Assembly: GCA_025201365.1 (NCBI GenBank)
Contig: JAIXMF010000046.1
Span: 1 to 56,303, forward strand
Direction: 5' to 3'
DNA: 56,303 bases
From: Syncephalis plumigaleata
Taxonomy: Eukaryota > Zoopagomycota > Zoopagomycetes > Zoopagales > Piptocephalidaceae
Shown: piece by piece, positions 33,955-44,844 of the stretch
Position numbering within the stretch: position 1 is the stretch's first letter
Layout: each line of letters begins with the position of its first letter
Position numbers and translations under genes: made by a program
The notes under the pieces: generated by a model
Databases searched by the model: none
Told to the model about the DNA's origin: nothing
What the model saw: only the letters and a program-made list of their open reading frames with translations

Positions 33955-34756
33955 ATGGCGACACCGGTCGCTCAACAAGATCAAATAATGGAACTAGGGA
34001 TGGTGTCGCGACGAGCTACGCCGGTTGGCAATACATCCGCGGATAGTATAAGAAATAGTGATATTATAGACAGTCAGGATTCCTATACGACTACCACGGC
34101 AACATCACTGAGGGTGGTACCAGTGGAGGAGCATGCGGAAGCAAGTGTAGTTCCACAGCGAGTATTAGCGTGGGATGAACGACGAGATCGTTGGATTCCT
34201 AACAAGGGCAGCTGTGCGCGCGATGTACTTGGTAAGTTGCGTACATATCATATGTATACGTATATGTACGTGTATATCAATAGTAAATATGATGAGATTC
34301 ATTAACGGCCATTATCATATGGTGCGTGTAGCAAATGAACGAACCTTTCTGGCTTGGTTCCGTCTGTCCACCAGCATTTTCTTTGTGGGCATATCCATGT
34401 GCGTAGATTTTAAGGTGAATTACATGCAGTACAACTACGAATATACTCGACAACTAATGCTTACTTTATTCGTTCGACAATAATAGACTACCATTCATAC
34501 CGGCAATATTGAACGATCACAAGCGGTTATTGATCGAACATTCGGCGGTATTGTCATGGGCTTCTCGATAATAACCGCGCTGTTGGCTATGAGACGGTAT
34601 ATCAGTGTCTCATTGTTGCTAGCGGATACCCAAGCACAGCTGCCATCCCGTGGCGTGCTTAACTGGGCGTATTTAGCCATGGCAATCAGTATTATAGCTG
34701 CTGTTCTAATAGGCTTATTTTGGAGAAATAATACGTGCGTCAACTGTACTGCTTAG
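33955..34756 (+). CDS. DUF202 (VTC1/YidH-like) three-span membrane protein
   Basis: Three exons: 33955-34231, 34332-34414, 34487-34756; 209 residues. A polar N-terminus of about 88 residues is followed by the DUF202 signature RDVLANERTFLAWFRLSTSI, which enters the first membrane span (FFVGISM). The second and third spans are GGIVMGFSIITALLAM (followed by RRY) and LAMAISIIAAVLIGLFW. In fungi this domain occurs in the VTC polyphosphate polymerase subunits of the vacuole and in stand-alone small membrane proteins; there is no SPX domain here, so it resembles the stand-alone type. The unspliced frame stops inside each intron, so the splicing is needed. Confidence 0.8.
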
Positions 34757-35052
34757 AATTGGAGAGGGAAGAAGTTATACTACCACCGATACTAGTCGAG
34801 TATTTCTTATTTATATTATCATTATTATTATTATTGGCATTATTATTACTCTATAATTGAACCATTACAATTAATATATATATATCAGGGTTTTTGCAAC
34901 CTGTTAACATTGGCATTGTATGATGATAACAATATAAAACACTATTATAAAAACTCATGTGCAATCAACTAATGATTCTATTTGTTATGATGGAGAATCT
35001 CAGAAATCAAGTGTGATACTTGAGAGGAAGATAAAACTACGAAAATAATAGC

Positions 35053-36612
35053 TTAGTACATGCTAGGGTAAGGGGCATAGGCATCGCCACCGTAGGCGCC
35101 ACCAGCTGGTTGCTCTTGTGAAGGTGGAGCAGTTGGCTTGTCGCTGCCATTGTTCTTCGAGTCAGATGGGGTATTTGGTGTAGTTTGGTCACCACCGGCA
35201 GGAATGGCTGGAGGAGTAGTGGCATCACCACCGCTTGGTGGCTGGCTCTTGCACTGAGCAATGCAAGCTTCGGCGCCACTATTGCACTGCTTGACGCAAT
35301 CCTTGATCTTGCCATCATCCTTGCCCTTACCTGGAGCATCAGGTGTAGCTGGGGTGCCTGGAGTAGCTGGTGCATCTGGTGTAGCTGGAGTAGCTGGTGT
35401 GCCTGGAGTAGCTGGTGTGCCTGGAGTAGCTGGTGCATCTGGAGTTGGTGGCTTCTCAGCGCCGCCGTTCTCAGTACCAGACGATGGCTTGTTCTTGGCC
35501 TTGCACTCCTCAGCACACTTCTTGTCATCACCACATTTCGCGATGCAAGCTTTGGTCTTCTCGCATACCTTGCCTTTACCTGGAGTGCCTGGTGCGTCTG
35601 TAGATGGCTTCTCACCACCACCATTCTCAACACCAGTTGGTGGAGTGGTTGGTGGAGTTGAGCCAGATGGACCAGTTGGTGGCGTTGAACCGGCTGGTGG
35701 AGCTGGCGCATATGGGCCTCCTTCTGATGTGCCTGGAGCTCCTGGGTTGTCTGATGCTGGCTTCTCGCCGCCACCATTCTCAACACCAGTAGGTGGAGTG
35801 GTTGATGGAGTTGAGCCGGTTGGACCAGTTGGTGGAGTTGAACCAGTTAGTGGAACTGAGTCGGTTGGACCGGTTGGTGGAGTTGAACCAGCTGGTGGTG
35901 CTGGCGCATATGGGCCCTCTTCTGGAGTAGCTGGTGAACCTGGTGCACCTGGAGTTGGCTTGTCGCTGCCACCATTCTCAGTGCCAGTGGGTGGCTTCTT
36001 CTTGTTCTTCTTGTTCTTGCACTTCTTGACACACTTCTTGTCATCACCACATTTCTCGATGCAAGCTTTGGTCTTCTCGCATACCTTGCCTTTACCTGGG
36101 GTGCCTGGTGCGTCAGTAGATGGTTTCTCGCCGCCACCATTCTCAACACCAGTAGGTGGAGTGGCTGGTGGAGCTGGTCCATATGGTCCTTCTTCTGGAG
36201 TGCCTGGAGTGCCTGGTGTACCTGGTGTAGCTGGAGTGCCTGGAGTACCTGGTGCACCTGTAGTTGGTGGCTTCTCGCCGCCACCATTCTCAACACCAGT
36301 AGGTGGAGTTGAGCCGGTTGGTGGGGTTGAGCCAGATGGTGGCGTTGAACCAGATGGTGGGGTTGAACCGGCTGGTCCTTCTGGAGTGCTTGTAGGTGGC
36401 TTCTCGCCGCCACCATTTTCTATGCCACCAGGTAGAGGACCATAGGCGGGAGCGTCTGTACCATAGGCTGGAGCACCCGTACCATAGGCTGGAGCGTCCG
36501 CGCCATAGCTACGGCGACTAAGGAATGTTGGCCGAGCGTTAACATCAACAACGGAGCTGCTGAGGAACAAGGCAGCGATGACGGCGATGGTGCAGGTCTT
36601 AGCGTAATGCAT
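35053..36612 (-). CDS. Secreted Pro/Gly/Thr repeat protein with Cys modules
   Basis: Single exon, 519 residues. Signal peptide 1-26 (core TIAVIAALFLSSSVV), then a few APAYGTD repeats, then long low-complexity tracts of GSTPPTG and PGTPATPG type. A motif of the form GVENGGGEKP recurs about seven times and marks the block starts. Between tracts lie three short cysteine modules: CEKTKACIEKCGDDKKC, CEKTKACIAKCGDDKKC and CVKQCNSGAEACIAQC, the first two almost identical in DNA as well, which shows a recent internal duplication. The layout suggests an extracellular, wall-linked or matrix protein with small disulfide knots on extended Pro-rich spacers. No family is recognised. A TATA-like box lies upstream at 36837-36844. 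Confidence 0.8.
   Translation of the reverse strand: MHYAKTCTIAVIAALFLSSSVVDVNARPTFLSRRSYGADAPAYGTGAPAYGTDAPAYGPLPGGIENGGGEKPPTSTPEGPAGSTPPSGSTPPSGSTPPTGSTPPTGVENGGGEKPPTTGAPGTPGTPATPGTPGTPGTPEEGPYGPAPPATPPTGVENGGGEKPSTDAPGTPGKGKVCEKTKACIEKCGDDKKCVKKCKNKKNKKKPPTGTENGGSDKPTPGAPGSPATPEEGPYAPAPPAGSTPPTGPTDSVPLTGSTPPTGPTGSTPSTTPPTGVENGGGEKPASDNPGAPGTSEGGPYAPAPPAGSTPPTGPSGSTPPTTPPTGVENGGGEKPSTDAPGTPGKGKVCEKTKACIAKCGDDKKCAEECKAKNKPSSGTENGGAEKPPTPDAPATPGTPATPGTPATPATPDAPATPGTPATPDAPGKGKDDGKIKDCVKQCNSGAEACIAQCKSQPPSGGDATTPPAIPAGGDQTTPNTPSDSKNNGSDKPTAPPSQEQPAGGAYGGDAYAPYPSMY
35330..36450 (-). repeat. Internal coding repeats of the Pro/Gly protein
   Basis: Degenerate 9-15-bp units (GGTGTACCTGGAG type on the plus strand) alternate with longer duplicated blocks. 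The segments around 35520-35660 and 36020-36160 are nearly identical over about 100 bp or more. Confidence 0.75.
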
Positions 36613-38310
36613 GGTTATTATTTAACGAAGTTAAGCAGCAGATGCGGTTATGCGGTAGATTGAATTGAGGTTTAACTGATATTTGTCTGAACTAGCAGAA
36701 CGAAATTGTAGAAATATGAAAAGCAACCTGTGCTATGTCAAGACAACAAATAGATTGTAATGGATAGTAAGTGGTGGTGATTGATTGCAGAATGATTTGA
36801 TGTTGAATTAAGCTGTTTGACGATAATCCGCGGCCTACTTATAGTTGGGGCAGCCAACCGCGAACCCACCTAGAAGACGAGCTCAATGAGGGCTGATAAG
36901 CCGGAATAACCCCTTGTTTGCGTCTTGAAACATCCTTAGTAGAGAGACATAGGAAACCGGTCTACGCTCCCATATGCCATAGAACGAATCAGCAAACGGA
37001 GGCATACTCGTAGCAAACGAACGCACAGTCGAATCAACAGGTTTAATGACGTGTGTAACAGTGGATGATACAGTGTCTGGACGGGGGATAACATGTAGTT
37101 TCACCAGTATGGTAAGTTATTGGTTCTTGCTCGTTCACGCGGTGCATAGAAAACAGGCCGACCTTAGCGGATGCAGAGTGAAGAATGAGCATCAGCATGA
37201 CTAGAATCAAACGGTTGAACAGGAATGACGGGGACTAGCGTCATTCATATCCATTTAGTATTGAAGTGCTCTACTTGTCAAATCACTGATTGGCACCAGC
37301 TGAAACCGCCATTGTAAGTACTAGTAGGATGCACTGCTGCTATTCATAGCTCGTATTCTACAATAAACATCATTGAAGCGGGCATGATGGCAGTCAATAT
37401 GAATCTTGAAACTTCCCGTTGAGCAACATCTACTTTTGGAAAGTGGACACCGTCTATCAGAAATGATAATCGCTACAGGAAGCAATCTATCACTTCCTTA
37501 CATACATGTGCAGAATAGCAAGAATAGACACAGTCTGGGCGACATTATTCATTGATGTCGTCTATAATAGCATTACACGTTTTTTGCTCAAACAACCAAC
37601 GGACATATTTCGCAATGGAATGGTCAAATTGAAATACAACACACATTGCTATTCGTGCAGTGTTAAAGCAAGGTTTATTTTGTAACCGTGTCATTTTTGT
37701 AGACAATGTTATAGAATACATTGCTCCACTGCAATATAATATACAACAAATAGCCATCTTATAGTATGCTGTTGAAACGGAATAAAACAAAACTAGTATA
37801 GGGATGGCTTGACCGGCATCTATCTGTGAGGCATAGATCACTCAAGGTACTGTTCATACATTGCACGACTTTGGTCCATATCCGGCACTGATTAGCAGCA
37901 TTGTGCACAAGTTCCCCTCATCAGGCTTATCACCCTTCTGATTAACCTTCTATAGTAGACTTCTACTCCGCAGTCACGTACAATCTGCTTATCCTCAACC
38001 AATTGATACAAAGCAAAAGCACTCGATAACCTCTTAATTCAATAATCCAAAAGATCATATCATTGTATTTCATTTCATTTCATATGATCATTCATTTAAA
38101 TGTTGTCAAATAAATATATTATAATAAAATACGCTACAGCAACATTAAAAGAAAAAATAGACAAAGCAAAAGCGGAGCAATGTTATAGCAGTGCATACTT
38201 TGTTGGCTCACTATCACATAGTCACTGCACTATCATTGCAATGTACTATCCGTTGCAGTCAATTAGCTAGACAGTAGCATTTTTAATTAGTAAATATAAA
38301 CTATTTTTAT
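36613..38310. other. Intergenic, no gene seen
   Basis: About 1.7 kb. The left end is promoter of the Pro/Gly protein gene; the right end is AT-rich 3' flank of the Cys-rich gene. Short minus-strand frames at 36883-37104 and 37545-37841 show no recognisable protein. Confidence 0.5.
36837..36844 (-). promoter_or_regulatory. TATA-like box of the Pro/Gly protein gene
   Basis: CTATAAGT on the minus strand, about 225 bp before the ATG at 36612. Confidence 0.3.
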
Positions 38311-38973
38311 TTAATAGTAAGGCCCTTTAGCTGGCTCACAAACAGACTTTGCGCATTCCTTGCAAGTGGCCGGATACTTTACGCATTCTTGACCATATTC
38401 GCAAGACGGACATGGTGGGTCACCAACAAAGCACATCACGCAGCCCGGATTAGGAGTGCTAGGCGGTGATGGAGTGGGTGGCTTGGGTGGATTCTTGACT
38501 GCTTGACATGTAGCTGTGGCGCATGCATTGCACGTCTGGGAGGTTCTAACGCACTCTGTGCCGTAAGCACAAGTAGGACATTCAGGGAATACGGCCGGAC
38601 ATATTTTACACTTTTCCTCAATTGGTTGACATGTTGCTGTAGCGCATGCATTGCACGTCTGGGAGGTCCTAACGCACTCTGTGCCGTAAGCACAAGTAGG
38701 ACATTCAGGGAATATGGCCGGACACATTTTACACTTTGGAACGCATTTGGCTGATGGGCACTCCTTGGCTGAACCGGGATTTAGTTTGCACTCTTCGCCC
38801 TCGGGACAGCCGCCACAATCCGCACGAATACGAGGACATGGTCTGGGTTTACTATGACCCTCGTCATAGGTCTCGCTATGGGTGTACGCGTCGTCCTTGC
38901 CATAACCGCTGTATTTGGCACTTGCAATGCTGGCAAAAAGCACGGCAACGACTAATGGAGTTATATAGCGCAT
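38311..38973 (-). CDS. Secreted Cys-rich protein with Opy2-type modules
   Basis: 220 residues from the ATG at 38973. A longer frame runs upstream, but this start puts a signal peptide (MRYITPLVVAVLFASIASA) at the N-terminus. The mature part has four cysteine modules of the type C-x2-C-x6-CPxC-x3-Q/E-x-C-x6-TC-x2-C-x4-C; the two central ones share TCNACATATC exactly. This matches the Opy2 N-terminal domain of fungi, where it is the ectodomain of a membrane anchor in osmosensing. Here no membrane span follows, so the protein is secreted or bound to the wall. It is a paralogue of the gene at 42512-43225, in divergent orientation about 3.5 kb away. Confidence 0.8.
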   Translation of the reverse strand: MRYITPLVVAVLFASIASAKYSGYGKDDAYTHSETYDEGHSKPRPCPRIRADCGGCPEGEECKLNPGSAKECPSAKCVPKCKMCPAIFPECPTCAYGTECVRTSQTCNACATATCQPIEEKCKICPAVFPECPTCAYGTECVRTSQTCNACATATCQAVKNPPKPPTPSPPSTPNPGCVMCFVGDPPCPSCEYGQECVKYPATCKECAKSVCEPAKGPYY

Positions 38974-40435
38974 GTTGATTATTGCTGTTGTGGGTTGATT
39001 CAATAGTAGTAGTAGTACTTGCAAGTGATGCTGATGAATACAATGATAATTACTTGAAATGAACAGTGCTAAGATGTTGCTGTTGCTGTTGCTGGTTGAC
39101 GATACTGAGAATAATGGTGGCAATGATGATGATGATGATGATGATGAACTACTAGTCAAACCACTTCAAATCAACCTTCCTATTTATTGCTAAACGTCGT
39201 GAGAATGTTCAGTAATTAATCTTACCATCTTACTCGTATGGTTACACGTAATTGGCATGGTGTAGCTATTGTGCGAAGCTATAGAGAGCTTCGCTGTACT
39301 ACCATTACCTCAACGAGTTTCATGCGTCGTAGGAAACGCCGACCTGATCCTGCTGTCGATTATTCTGCGTGCTTTTCCCTTCGTCTTATTTTATCCCATC
39401 GCATTGCAGCGTTCTTTTTAGGTCAAAACGATATGCATGCCATACTTACTATGTTACCCGCTATGCATATATATATATGTATATATGATTTAATCAGCAT
39501 TGTTTTATTAGTAAATGTAATTATTGCACTTAGGTAAACCGATAACAACACGTTTGTTCTACGCTTGATGTACTACTGTCCGTGACAGATTTCCGTTATT
39601 TCTTTTCAATGACCGGTGTAATTGCGAATTGGTCTATAGTTCACAATGTCGTCCTTTGTCAACTGCATGCACGACAGCTAAAGCGTTACTACGGGCAAAG
39701 GCACTTCACACAAAGGTTGGATGATCAAACGGTCATTTACCATTATGGTTGACGCATGCTGCAAGTCTGACACGTATTTTTACCGACTCCGTTGCATGCG
39801 ACTTCCGTATAACTTGTCGTAAATGGCCTTTGACAACTCAATGACCGCGCGAACTCCAACAACTGGTAATTAACTGGTACATAGGTCTAGACACTTGAAA
39901 CATGCAGCTCTCGCCATTCTAGAACGTGCGATGATTCCAGACGAACGCCGAGAATATTGCCATGATGCTAATGATGCTAAAAATAAACAAAATGCATAGC
40001 TTCATTTTAAAGGTGCTGGTAATTTCATTACCATTATTTTACTATCAACAATTATACATAATGGACACTTTCAACTACGAGCGCAATAGACAGCTTCATA
40101 TGATTGCAAGTACTTTATATTGTGTTCGATATCAATGATAGAATAAGCATAATTATTTATTAATAAACTGCAAAAGTGAATGACTAACTGCGCTAATGGA
40201 TTGGGAAAGTCTGGTACTAACAGTCACCACGTTTTTACGTATTCTGGGTGCTTACCTTGTGCACTAATAAGTATTTGTTCTACACTTGACTTGTGATTTC
40301 CATTTGAGCGTGCGTGTACCGTATGTCTAGCAAAACAAAAAGTTACAAGATGCAAAAAGCGCCTTCTTTATACGATATTAAATGTTCCAAAAAGGCCATC
40401 ATAGCCATGATGATGGAACTAGAGAGTAGAAGCAG
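38974..40435. other. Intergenic, no gene seen
   Basis: Upstream region of the Cys-rich gene, with a TGA microsatellite at 39123-39147 and then mixed-composition sequence of somewhat higher GC content (39590-39960) without a supported frame. Confidence 0.5.
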
Positions 40436-40507
40436 CACCGGTACAGGGAATCGAACCCTGATCTCCTCGGTGAAAGCGAGATATCCTAGCCGTTGGACTA
40501 TACCGGT
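40436..40507 (-). tRNA. tRNA-Glu (anticodon UUC)
   Basis: 72 nt without intron. Acceptor arms ACCGGTA and TACCGGT pair fully; the anticodon stem-loop reads CTCGC-TTTCAC-CGAG with anticodon TTC; the T arm is AGGGTTCGATTCCCT with an intact TTCGATT loop; the D arm has the AACGGCTAGGA sequence usual for eukaryotic tRNA-Glu. A and B box promoters are internal. The acceptor starts with A1-U72. Confidence 0.95.
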
Positions 40508-40690
40508 TCACATTAATAAACAGTGCTTCTCTAGTAAAGTGCAGCCTCGCTGCTATTATCGGTCTAGGAAGGCGGCTCGCCGTTTACTCGCTCTTCCTCC
40601 TCTTTTTATTCTATTCTATACTCGTTGTTCAGTCTTGTTTGCCTGTTTGTTTGTTTATTCCTCTTGCTCTTCCATTAGGACAATATCAAC

Positions 40691-40936
40691 ATGGAATTAC
40701 CTGCTAACAATAACAATAATAGCCGGAATATAGGCGATAATGCAACGTCCGTACCAGCAGACTCCCATGATTCTGAAGCTGCCGGGCAACCTTGGATTCA
40801 AAATTATATTGTTAGGATTGAAAAGAGAACTGCCATGCGAATAAAGAGGCCGGAAAAATGGAGAAGACTTGAAAAGAAAATGTTGGAAAGAGAAGGAAGA
40901 CTTGAAAAAAAGTTGGAAGAAGAAGGGGAGAAGTAG
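40691..40936 (+). CDS. Possible small charged protein
   Basis: 81 codons from ATG, Asn-rich start then a strongly charged helix (KKMLEREGRLEKKLEEEGEK) that would form a coiled coil. No family recognised and no splice evidence. It could be chance in purine-rich DNA; kept only because the frame runs from a sensible ATG in otherwise empty sequence. Confidence 0.2.
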   Translation: MELPANNNNNSRNIGDNATSVPADSHDSEAAGQPWIQNYIVRIEKRTAMRIKRPEKWRRLEKKMLEREGRLEKKLEEEGEK

Positions 40937-42511
40937 AGTGAAAGGGTTGAGAGGGCAAAGAAACTGGAAAGATTGGAGGCTGCGAATCAACATGGCTGCG
41001 TGATAGCTTGATGCTTGATCAAACAAAGCGATGACATCATCAAGTAAATATATAGGTATAGCAAGTATATCAACAAGTTCGTCATTCAGTCTATTACATA
41101 AAAATCAATTATTTATCAAATAAATCTATGTGATATTCTGGCCATTACAAAAGGTTAATTGCCATTCAATAAAATGTTTGTTTCGTTAATATAATCCTGT
41201 AAAGTAATGCATCAGAGGCGAGTATGCACGATACGGACAAAGGATAATAACGCACATTATTCCACGGTCAAGTTGCCAACTCTCAAACTAATTCCGAATA
41301 GTTTGCAAGTATTTACTTGAACTGAGTCGTCATCATTCATAACATCGTATTTGTGCCACATCAAATTACGTATCAGTAGCGAAAAGTGCTCTATCGATGG
41401 ACAATATACAAATACTATTATTAGCTTATTGTAGTAATGCAACAATGTACCGCTAATTATCGCCAATGATATCATGTAACAATAAAATTAATATTAGTAT
41501 TTGTGTAGAGCATTTATTCAGAATATTCTAAACAATGACTTCATTGTTCGATAGCATGCTTCCATTCTTACCGGTACGCGCGATGGCAAGGAAAAGAAAA
41601 TGAAGAAAGTAAATTTACCACGCATTACATTGCGAGAATGTCATAGAAGCAAAATGAAGAAAGTTTGATTGTTCATTTGTACTACCGGGCTTGTTCCGTT
41701 TCCTGCCGCAGTGCGCTGGCTTGTTATCGCGCCCGAATCAAGGCAAAGAAATCCTTCCGAACTACTGCTTCATAGGTGCAAAAATAGATAACGATTATTA
41801 ATTGTTTGATGCGGTAGCAGTAGAACAGGCCAGAAAAGACTGGGGCACTTCTCCTGGAATTCGGACGCTTACGGATGAATTCAACTAGAAAAGTGAAAAA
41901 GAATTAACATGTGAGTTACGAAAATGAGCATAGTTGTAAAGTGGCCCAATGGCAAATAGGTCACAATACGATGCCATGCCACTAGATGGACGTGCGCTGA
42001 AGCCGTTAATTTCCGTTAGAAACAGGGGAAATAGTACATGTACTAAGTGGCGAGACACTGTCACAACCTCGGAACGTGGAATTAATATAGGCCTTGCATT
42101 TTATTTCTTTTTTTCTATTAACAGACAATACTGCCAAATTAGCATCGTGAGAAGTTTACGAGGCATTGACTAATGGAAGGGAGCACGTAGACAAACGAAA
42201 GATTCTGTAATGCAAACTCATTGCCGAGCAATTGTTACTATTCCTGTAAATAAGGCACGCTTGCATTAGTATGTCATACTTTATAGTGTTACGTTTTTTG
42301 CTATATAAGCTGCTTGCTTTTAGCCGCTTTAGTTTTGATTCCTCACCTTGCATACACGTCCTGGTAAGATCTTCTAGTATTCTCTATTCTTTTACAAGCA
42401 CAACATTACGGTCCCGTCTGTGCCTTGAATATTTCCTAGTTATCTTTTATTGCAGCTGCATTTGCCGACTACACTAGATCCTTCAACGACTACAACTACA
42501 ACGATAGCAAC
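40937..42511. other. Intergenic, no gene seen
   Basis: About 1.6 kb of AT-rich sequence leading into the promoter of the second Cys-rich gene. No supported coding frame. Confidence 0.5.
42302..42308 (+). promoter_or_regulatory. TATA-like box of the second Cys-rich gene
   Basis: TATATAA about 205 bp before the ATG at 42512, followed by a C/A-rich leader. Confidence 0.35.
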
Positions 42512-43225
42512 ATGAAGCATATTATTCGCATTACTCTTGTGGCCGCTATTGCCGGTTTGGCCGTCATGTCCCAGGTGGCCAGTGCGGAGCGTGCCGTTTC
42601 ACAGCCAAAATCAAGCGAATGCGTATTTTGCATCCAAGCCGTGCCAAAATGCCCGGATAACTGTCCCATGGGTCAGGAATGCGTAATCACCGAGTCCACT
42701 TGCACCGAGTGCGGCACCGCCACCTGCAAGGACGTCAAAGTGTCCATCCCGGAAAAGAAGCCCGAGCCTGAGAAGTGCCTGGCCTGCGCGCAAGTCGTGC
42801 CAGAATGCCCAGTCTGTGCCAAGGGCCAAGAATGCGTAATCACCGAGGACACTTGCAACAAGTGTGCCACCGCCACCTGCAAGGCCGTCGAGGTATACAT
42901 TCCAGAGAAGCCCGAGGACGAGGAATGCGTGGTCTGCGCGCAAGTTGCGGAAGAATGCCCAATCTGCGAAGCCGATCAATACTGCCGTATAGAACGCCAA
43001 ACTTGCCGTAGCTGCGGAAAATCTCAATGCATTAGCAAACGTACTCTTCCCGCCAGTGCTTCTCCATCAAAGCTCCCCATTCCTATGCCACGATCAGGCG
43101 AGGTCTGTGTTCAATGCCTCCGTCAAGCCACATGCCCAAAGAATTGTGCCAAGGGTGAGCAATGTCATTTGACCGTACAAGACTGCAACCTCTGCTCAAC
43201 ATCTACTTGTGTTGCTGTGGCTTAA
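42512..43225 (+). CDS. Secreted Cys-rich protein with Opy2-type modules
   Basis: Single exon, 237 residues. Signal peptide 1-25 (core ITLVAAIAGLAVMSQVASA). Four cysteine modules follow, for example CLACAQVVPECPVCAKGQEC followed by TCNKCATATC, with Glu/Lys/Pro linkers (IPEKKPEPEK, IPEKPEDEE). Each module fits the Opy2 N-terminal pattern. There is no C-terminal membrane span or GPI signal, so it is probably released or wall-bound. Codon use is GC-richer and more biased than in neighbouring genes (third-position C in many codons), as in highly expressed genes. Paralogue of 38311-38973. Confidence 0.82.
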   Translation: MKHIIRITLVAAIAGLAVMSQVASAERAVSQPKSSECVFCIQAVPKCPDNCPMGQECVITESTCTECGTATCKDVKVSIPEKKPEPEKCLACAQVVPECPVCAKGQECVITEDTCNKCATATCKAVEVYIPEKPEDEECVVCAQVAEECPICEADQYCRIERQTCRSCGKSQCISKRTLPASASPSKLPIPMPRSGEVCVQCLRQATCPKNCAKGEQCHLTVQDCNLCSTSTCVAVA

Positions 43226-43451
43226 TCAGCATTATGCATCTAAAAAAATACACGCTAGAATATCGCACTATCATTTCTATACTGCGTGATGTTATCGCAT
43301 AGTATAGCTATGATTAAAATAATAAAATAATACCTTTTAATCAAAAAAGTTGGAAAGCACGTAGCAAACATTGATTGTATTGCACACAACATATATATAT
43401 ATATACAACTGATAATATAGCTAAAAGCACTGTTGTTTATTCGCGCGCTTT

Positions 43452-44383
43452 CTATATATTACTTGGACGGAAGAACAACTGATTACCGCGATCTTTTTCT
43501 TGCCACTCCTTGACCAATTGCGATATTTGCTTGAATTTAGGATGCTTAGCATCGCCAACCAGTTGGAAGAGCATCGATTCAGAAGTGGTGATGGCGGCAC
43601 CTGCCTGTCGCATTCGCTATTTAATGCAATAACGAATAGCACAAGAGAGCAACAATAGTAAGTATCAAAGTGATGATCATGTAAGTTACTCGATCCAACT
43701 TACCGCTAAAGCTATATCAATTTCTGGTTGATTCATGGATGACACGCCATCGGCCAATACATGAACATTATACTTTTTGTCGAGTAGATCGAGAGCCGTT
43801 TGCAATACACACACGTGCGACTACGTCATGTCATGCCATGATTAATGATCACTATTTAATGATTAATGTGTGTATTGACCTACCTCGATACCAAACAATA
43901 CAACCGATTCCATCTTTTTCTCTTCTAGGAATTGTTGCACTTCCGGTACAAGCATGGAGAACTTCGTTTTTTCGACATGCAATGCCGCTTTGCTTACGTC
44001 GATATCGGCTACGATCGGACCAAAAGCTATTGTTCTCTCCTTGTTAATTCTTTCCTATTCTCATCTATCTATCTATCTATCTATTTGTCTGCCTCCCGTA
44101 TTATACGAGGGCTATAAGCACCTACCCTTAGGATACTTGTGAATTATTAAGGTAAATAATAGTGATAGCCACACTGAAGCATAATAACGGCAGGACCACT
44201 TACCTGTTCCGTCACGATCACTGGTGCTTCCACAATATCGGCGGCACGTATCATTTTCTGGGCTACCGAGATAACACCGGGAAATGCGTGAATAATACTG
44301 CTAAAGCGTTCCTGGATATCGCACAGGAAGAATGCCGTCGTCGACGGGTTAATACGACGAGTGAACGACTGAGCGAGAGCCAT
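43452..44383 (-). CDS. Isochorismatase-family hydrolase (ISOC1/2-like)
   Basis: Five exons: 44204-44383, 44126-44135 (10 nt), 43884-44026, 43704-43820, 43452-43616; 204 residues. The catalytic triad of the cysteine-hydrolase family is visible: D in [12 protein letters not shown] in [10 protein letters not shown] in [16 protein letters not shown]. The 10-nt microexon TATCCTAAGG supplies YPK, giving [17 protein letters not shown], which matches the ISOC2 consensus; without it the outer exons are out of phase. Members without a defined fungal pathway may be mitochondrial or peroxisomal amidases or esterases; the substrate is unknown. The C-terminus ([16 protein letters not shown]) is the usual ISOC end. 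Start ATG at 44383. Confidence 0.88.
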
Positions 44384-44844
44384 AGTTTCAGAGCGATACA
44401 AGGATAGTTGGTGTGTAAGTGTGAGTAAACGAGAAGAGAACGAGGTATGTAAAGGAAAGGGAAGAGGAGGAGGAGGTGTTTGGGAAGCGAAATATAAATG
44501 ATGATGATGACGATGACACTTGCGCAATAACAAAGCTATATTTAGTACGGCTTTACTAATTATCCCATAACAGGTTGCTCAATTAGTCATTCCAAATGAT
44601 ACAATTATCGTAGATCTGCAATGCAATATACGCTTGTTCTCGTTGATGTAGCATGAATAATAGCAAGCAGCTTTTCTTTTGCTAATCATGCTTACTCAGT
44701 CGATAGACTGCTTAAACGATGTTTGACGCAATACGTTAAAGGAAGCTCAGTCACGTACAGGCTTTTTCCATCCAATTTGCGCAGTTAGCCTTCTGTCTTT
44801 ACGAATAAATAATAGTTAACACTTACAAGTACCCCCGTATTCTG
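44384..44844. other. Between the hydrolase start and the Fanzor 3' end
   Basis: Upstream of the hydrolase gene and downstream of the Fanzor, both transcribed leftwards. AT-rich except for the structured stretch that begins at 44845. No coding frame is supported. Confidence 0.5.

Noticed and set aside
35261-36445. 394-codon open frame on the plus strand
   Set aside because: It is antisense to the Pro/Gly repeat gene and arises from its repetitive GGT/CCA codons; it has no signal, domain or start context.
36883-37841. Short minus-strand frames at 36883-37104 and 37545-37841
   Set aside because: No conserved motif, no splice partners, codon use unlike neighbouring genes.
43421-43642. 73-codon minus-strand frame at the end of the hydrolase gene
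   Set aside because: It is out of phase with the spliced hydrolase, whose last exon covers the same bases and matches the family.
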